Positions 62,299 through 64,000 of a stretch of DNA of 64,000 bases are shown here, one piece after another. The number at the start of each line of letters is the position of its first letter. The stretch's first letter is position 1. The notes beneath the pieces were generated by a model. It worked only from the letters and a program-made list of their open reading frames with translations. It did no database searches and was not told where the DNA came from. The DNA lies in the NCBI GenBank assembly GCA_903813345.2, contig CAIIXF020000008.1, forward strand, positions 6,083,341 to 6,147,340, written 5' to 3'. This DNA is from Owenia fusiformis. Taxonomy: Eukaryota; Annelida; Polychaeta; Sabellida; Oweniidae. The translations under genes and the position numbers were made by a program.

Positions 62299-63344
62299 AG
62301 ACCCTATCTGTTGCAAGACTAACGTCTGGCGTAACCGTCGCTGTGTTTTTAAGTAGCGCAAGGATCCTGCCATGACCCTGGTATTGTTATCGTGAAAGCC
62401 TGGTATAACCGCGACAATGCTGTATTATATTGCAATGCCTGTCATGACCGTGACAATGAAATATAGTTCTGCAAGGCCTGGCATGACTGTGACAATGTAA
62501 TATAGTATTGCAAGTTCAGGTATGAGAGTAGTAATGTAGAAATTTACGATTAGGACTGCTATAACTGTGACAATGTGTATTGCAAAGCCTGGCATGGCCG
62601 TGGCAATGTAATATAGTACTGCAAGGCCTGGCATGGCCGTGACAATGCAATATAGTATTGCAAGGCTTGGTATGACCGCCGTGGCAATGTGATATAGTAT
62701 TCCAAGTTCGGGTATGAGAGTGGTAATGTAGAAATTTATGATTGCTAAATTGCTATAAGTGACTGTGAGAATGTGTATTTCAAAACCTGGCATGACCGTG
62801 ACAATGTATTATGGGATCGCAAAGCCTGGTATGACCGTGACAATGTAATATAGTATTGCAAGGCCAGGTATGAGGGTGGTAATGTAGAAATTTAGGCTTA
62901 GTCCTACTATGACCGTTTTAATGTATTGCAATGACTAGTAAATATGTATGACATTAATGCTAGGAATATCCTTAACAATTTTAAGTGATCGTCATTACAA
63001 TTAAACAGTTTAATACTATGATCATGGTGTTTAACTACCTTAATCATGTCAAAATCAAAATTACTACTATACATTAATATTCACATTCGCTTATAAACCA
63101 CAATAAAGGCTACGGTCGCGCCAGGCTTCCACGATAACACTTCCAGTGTCATGACAGGTCTTGCAATATAATACAGCATTGTCACGGTTATACCAGCCTG
63201 TCACAGTTATACCAGGCTTACACGATAACACTACCACGGTCATGGCAGGATCCTTGCGCTACTTAAAAACACTGATTAACATGGCGACGGTTGTGGCAGG
63301 CGTAAGTCTTGCATGCAATAGATAGCATGTGGGTCTCTCTTGAA
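62299..63344. mobile_element. Foldback-type element built of short tandem repeats
   Basis: The left end (gagaccctatct, gcaagact, tttttaagtagcgcaaggat, cctgccatgacc, gtgttatcgtg-like, aagcctggtataaccg) reappears inverted at the right end, about 63120-63344. The core repeats gcaaggcctggcatgaccgt / gacaatgtaatatagtattg about ten times with a spacing near 40-45 bp. A long ORF on the minus strand (62793-62425) is a by-product of the repeats. Confidence 0.85.
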
Positions 63345-64000
63345 AACCCCTGACGAGACAAATCATACCTTATTCAAAGCGTTTTGTTAATTTCTACATT
63401 TTTGATAACTTTCTGCAATTGAATGGTATCCAAGCAATCCAGCATTGATAATAGACCAAAATAGTATTGTTTTATCAGTGGGAAGATGTCTGTCAAAATC
63501 GGAAGGTTTCTTTTGTTTGTTTGTATCCTTTAATGCACTAGGCCTATAATGCTGCTAAATGGTCTTGTGTTGCTTGTTTTTCACCTGTGCTTACACTTGT
63601 GCTTCTCACTTGTGCTTATATTTTCATAAAGTCTAAATCACTTATACTATTATATACAGTTTTATAATGTGCTCATTAGAATCTTCTGGTTTCATGTCGT
63701 GATTCCAGAAATGTGATGTCAGTTTAATATTTGGACACACAGCTTCCCGCGACAATTAAAATGATCTTTGTCGTAGTAGGTTAAATTACAGTGTCTATAA
63801 CTTATTTACTCTAAACAAAGAACGAGAAATAGAAATATGAAGTCAAGAAGGCTTATTGTGAAGAGTTTAAGATGGATGCATAACCTATTAAGTGAGATAT
63901 TGAAAAAAACTTAATGAAATATTTTTTCAAATATAAATATTCGTTTTTATCTGAATACATGGCCTATGACTTGCTCGACAAGTATAAATGACATGGCATG
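63345..64000. other. Non-coding DNA to the window end
   Basis: No exon, RNA gene or repeat was recognised. Possibly intron of the gene starting at 61927. Confidence 0.4.

Noticed and set aside
62425-62793. 122-codon ORF on the minus strand
   Set aside because: A by-product of tandem repeats in the foldback element; the repeated hydrophobic words follow the DNA repeat unit.

Overview
This is an AT-rich animal nuclear DNA window, probably from a marine lophotrochozoan-like invertebrate. Genes are split into short exons by long, repeat-filled introns. Many families of short inverted-repeat elements, tacatgta-type motifs and FMRFamide-receptor-like 7TM genes point the same way. The phylum cannot be fixed from the sequence. 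No bacterial, viral, tRNA, rRNA or CRISPR features were found.

Layout. 1-264: tail of a cysteine-rich, transposon-type ORF running in from the window edge. 1301-13818 (minus): 12 coding exons of a Dbl-family RhoGEF, best matched to ARHGEF33 (N-terminal coiled coil, then a DH domain). Its 3' end is not in view. 17.8-24.7 kb: a weak candidate for a small minus-strand gene, head to head with the next gene. 24778-36181 (plus): a complete 10-exon d4/DPF gene (Requiem N-terminal domain, C2H2 finger, tandem PHD fingers; 380 aa), a subunit type of BAF chromatin remodellers. 36.2-45.4 kb: gene-free DNA with a 2.4-kb foldback array. 45.4-53.2 kb (plus): two tandem, essentially intronless rhodopsin-type GPCRs of the FMRFamide-receptor-like group, each with the same unusual losses. 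55225-61641 (minus): mitochondrial ribosomal protein L4 (MRPL4), eight well supported coding exons including a 26-nt one, plus two tentative 5' exons. 61927-62010 (plus): first exon of an unrecognised gene sharing a short promoter with MRPL4. 62.3-63.3 kb: a foldback element made of short tandem repeats.

Exons were defined by hand from GT/AG sites, reading-phase continuity and family similarity. For DPF the exon lengths sum to 1143 nt, exactly 381 codons. The genes are unrelated housekeeping, signalling and receptor genes; only the GPCR pair looks like a functional or paralogous cluster.

No new multi-gene system is evident. The most unusual items are: a tandem array of a coiled-coil exon fragment, splice acceptor included, inside the RhoGEF gene; a hairpin element whose core became a 30-bp minisatellite; two large foldback arrays; a GPCR pair lacking the TM3 cysteine; and a GPCR whose N-terminal ectodomain is itself a tandem duplication with no ATG on its main exon.
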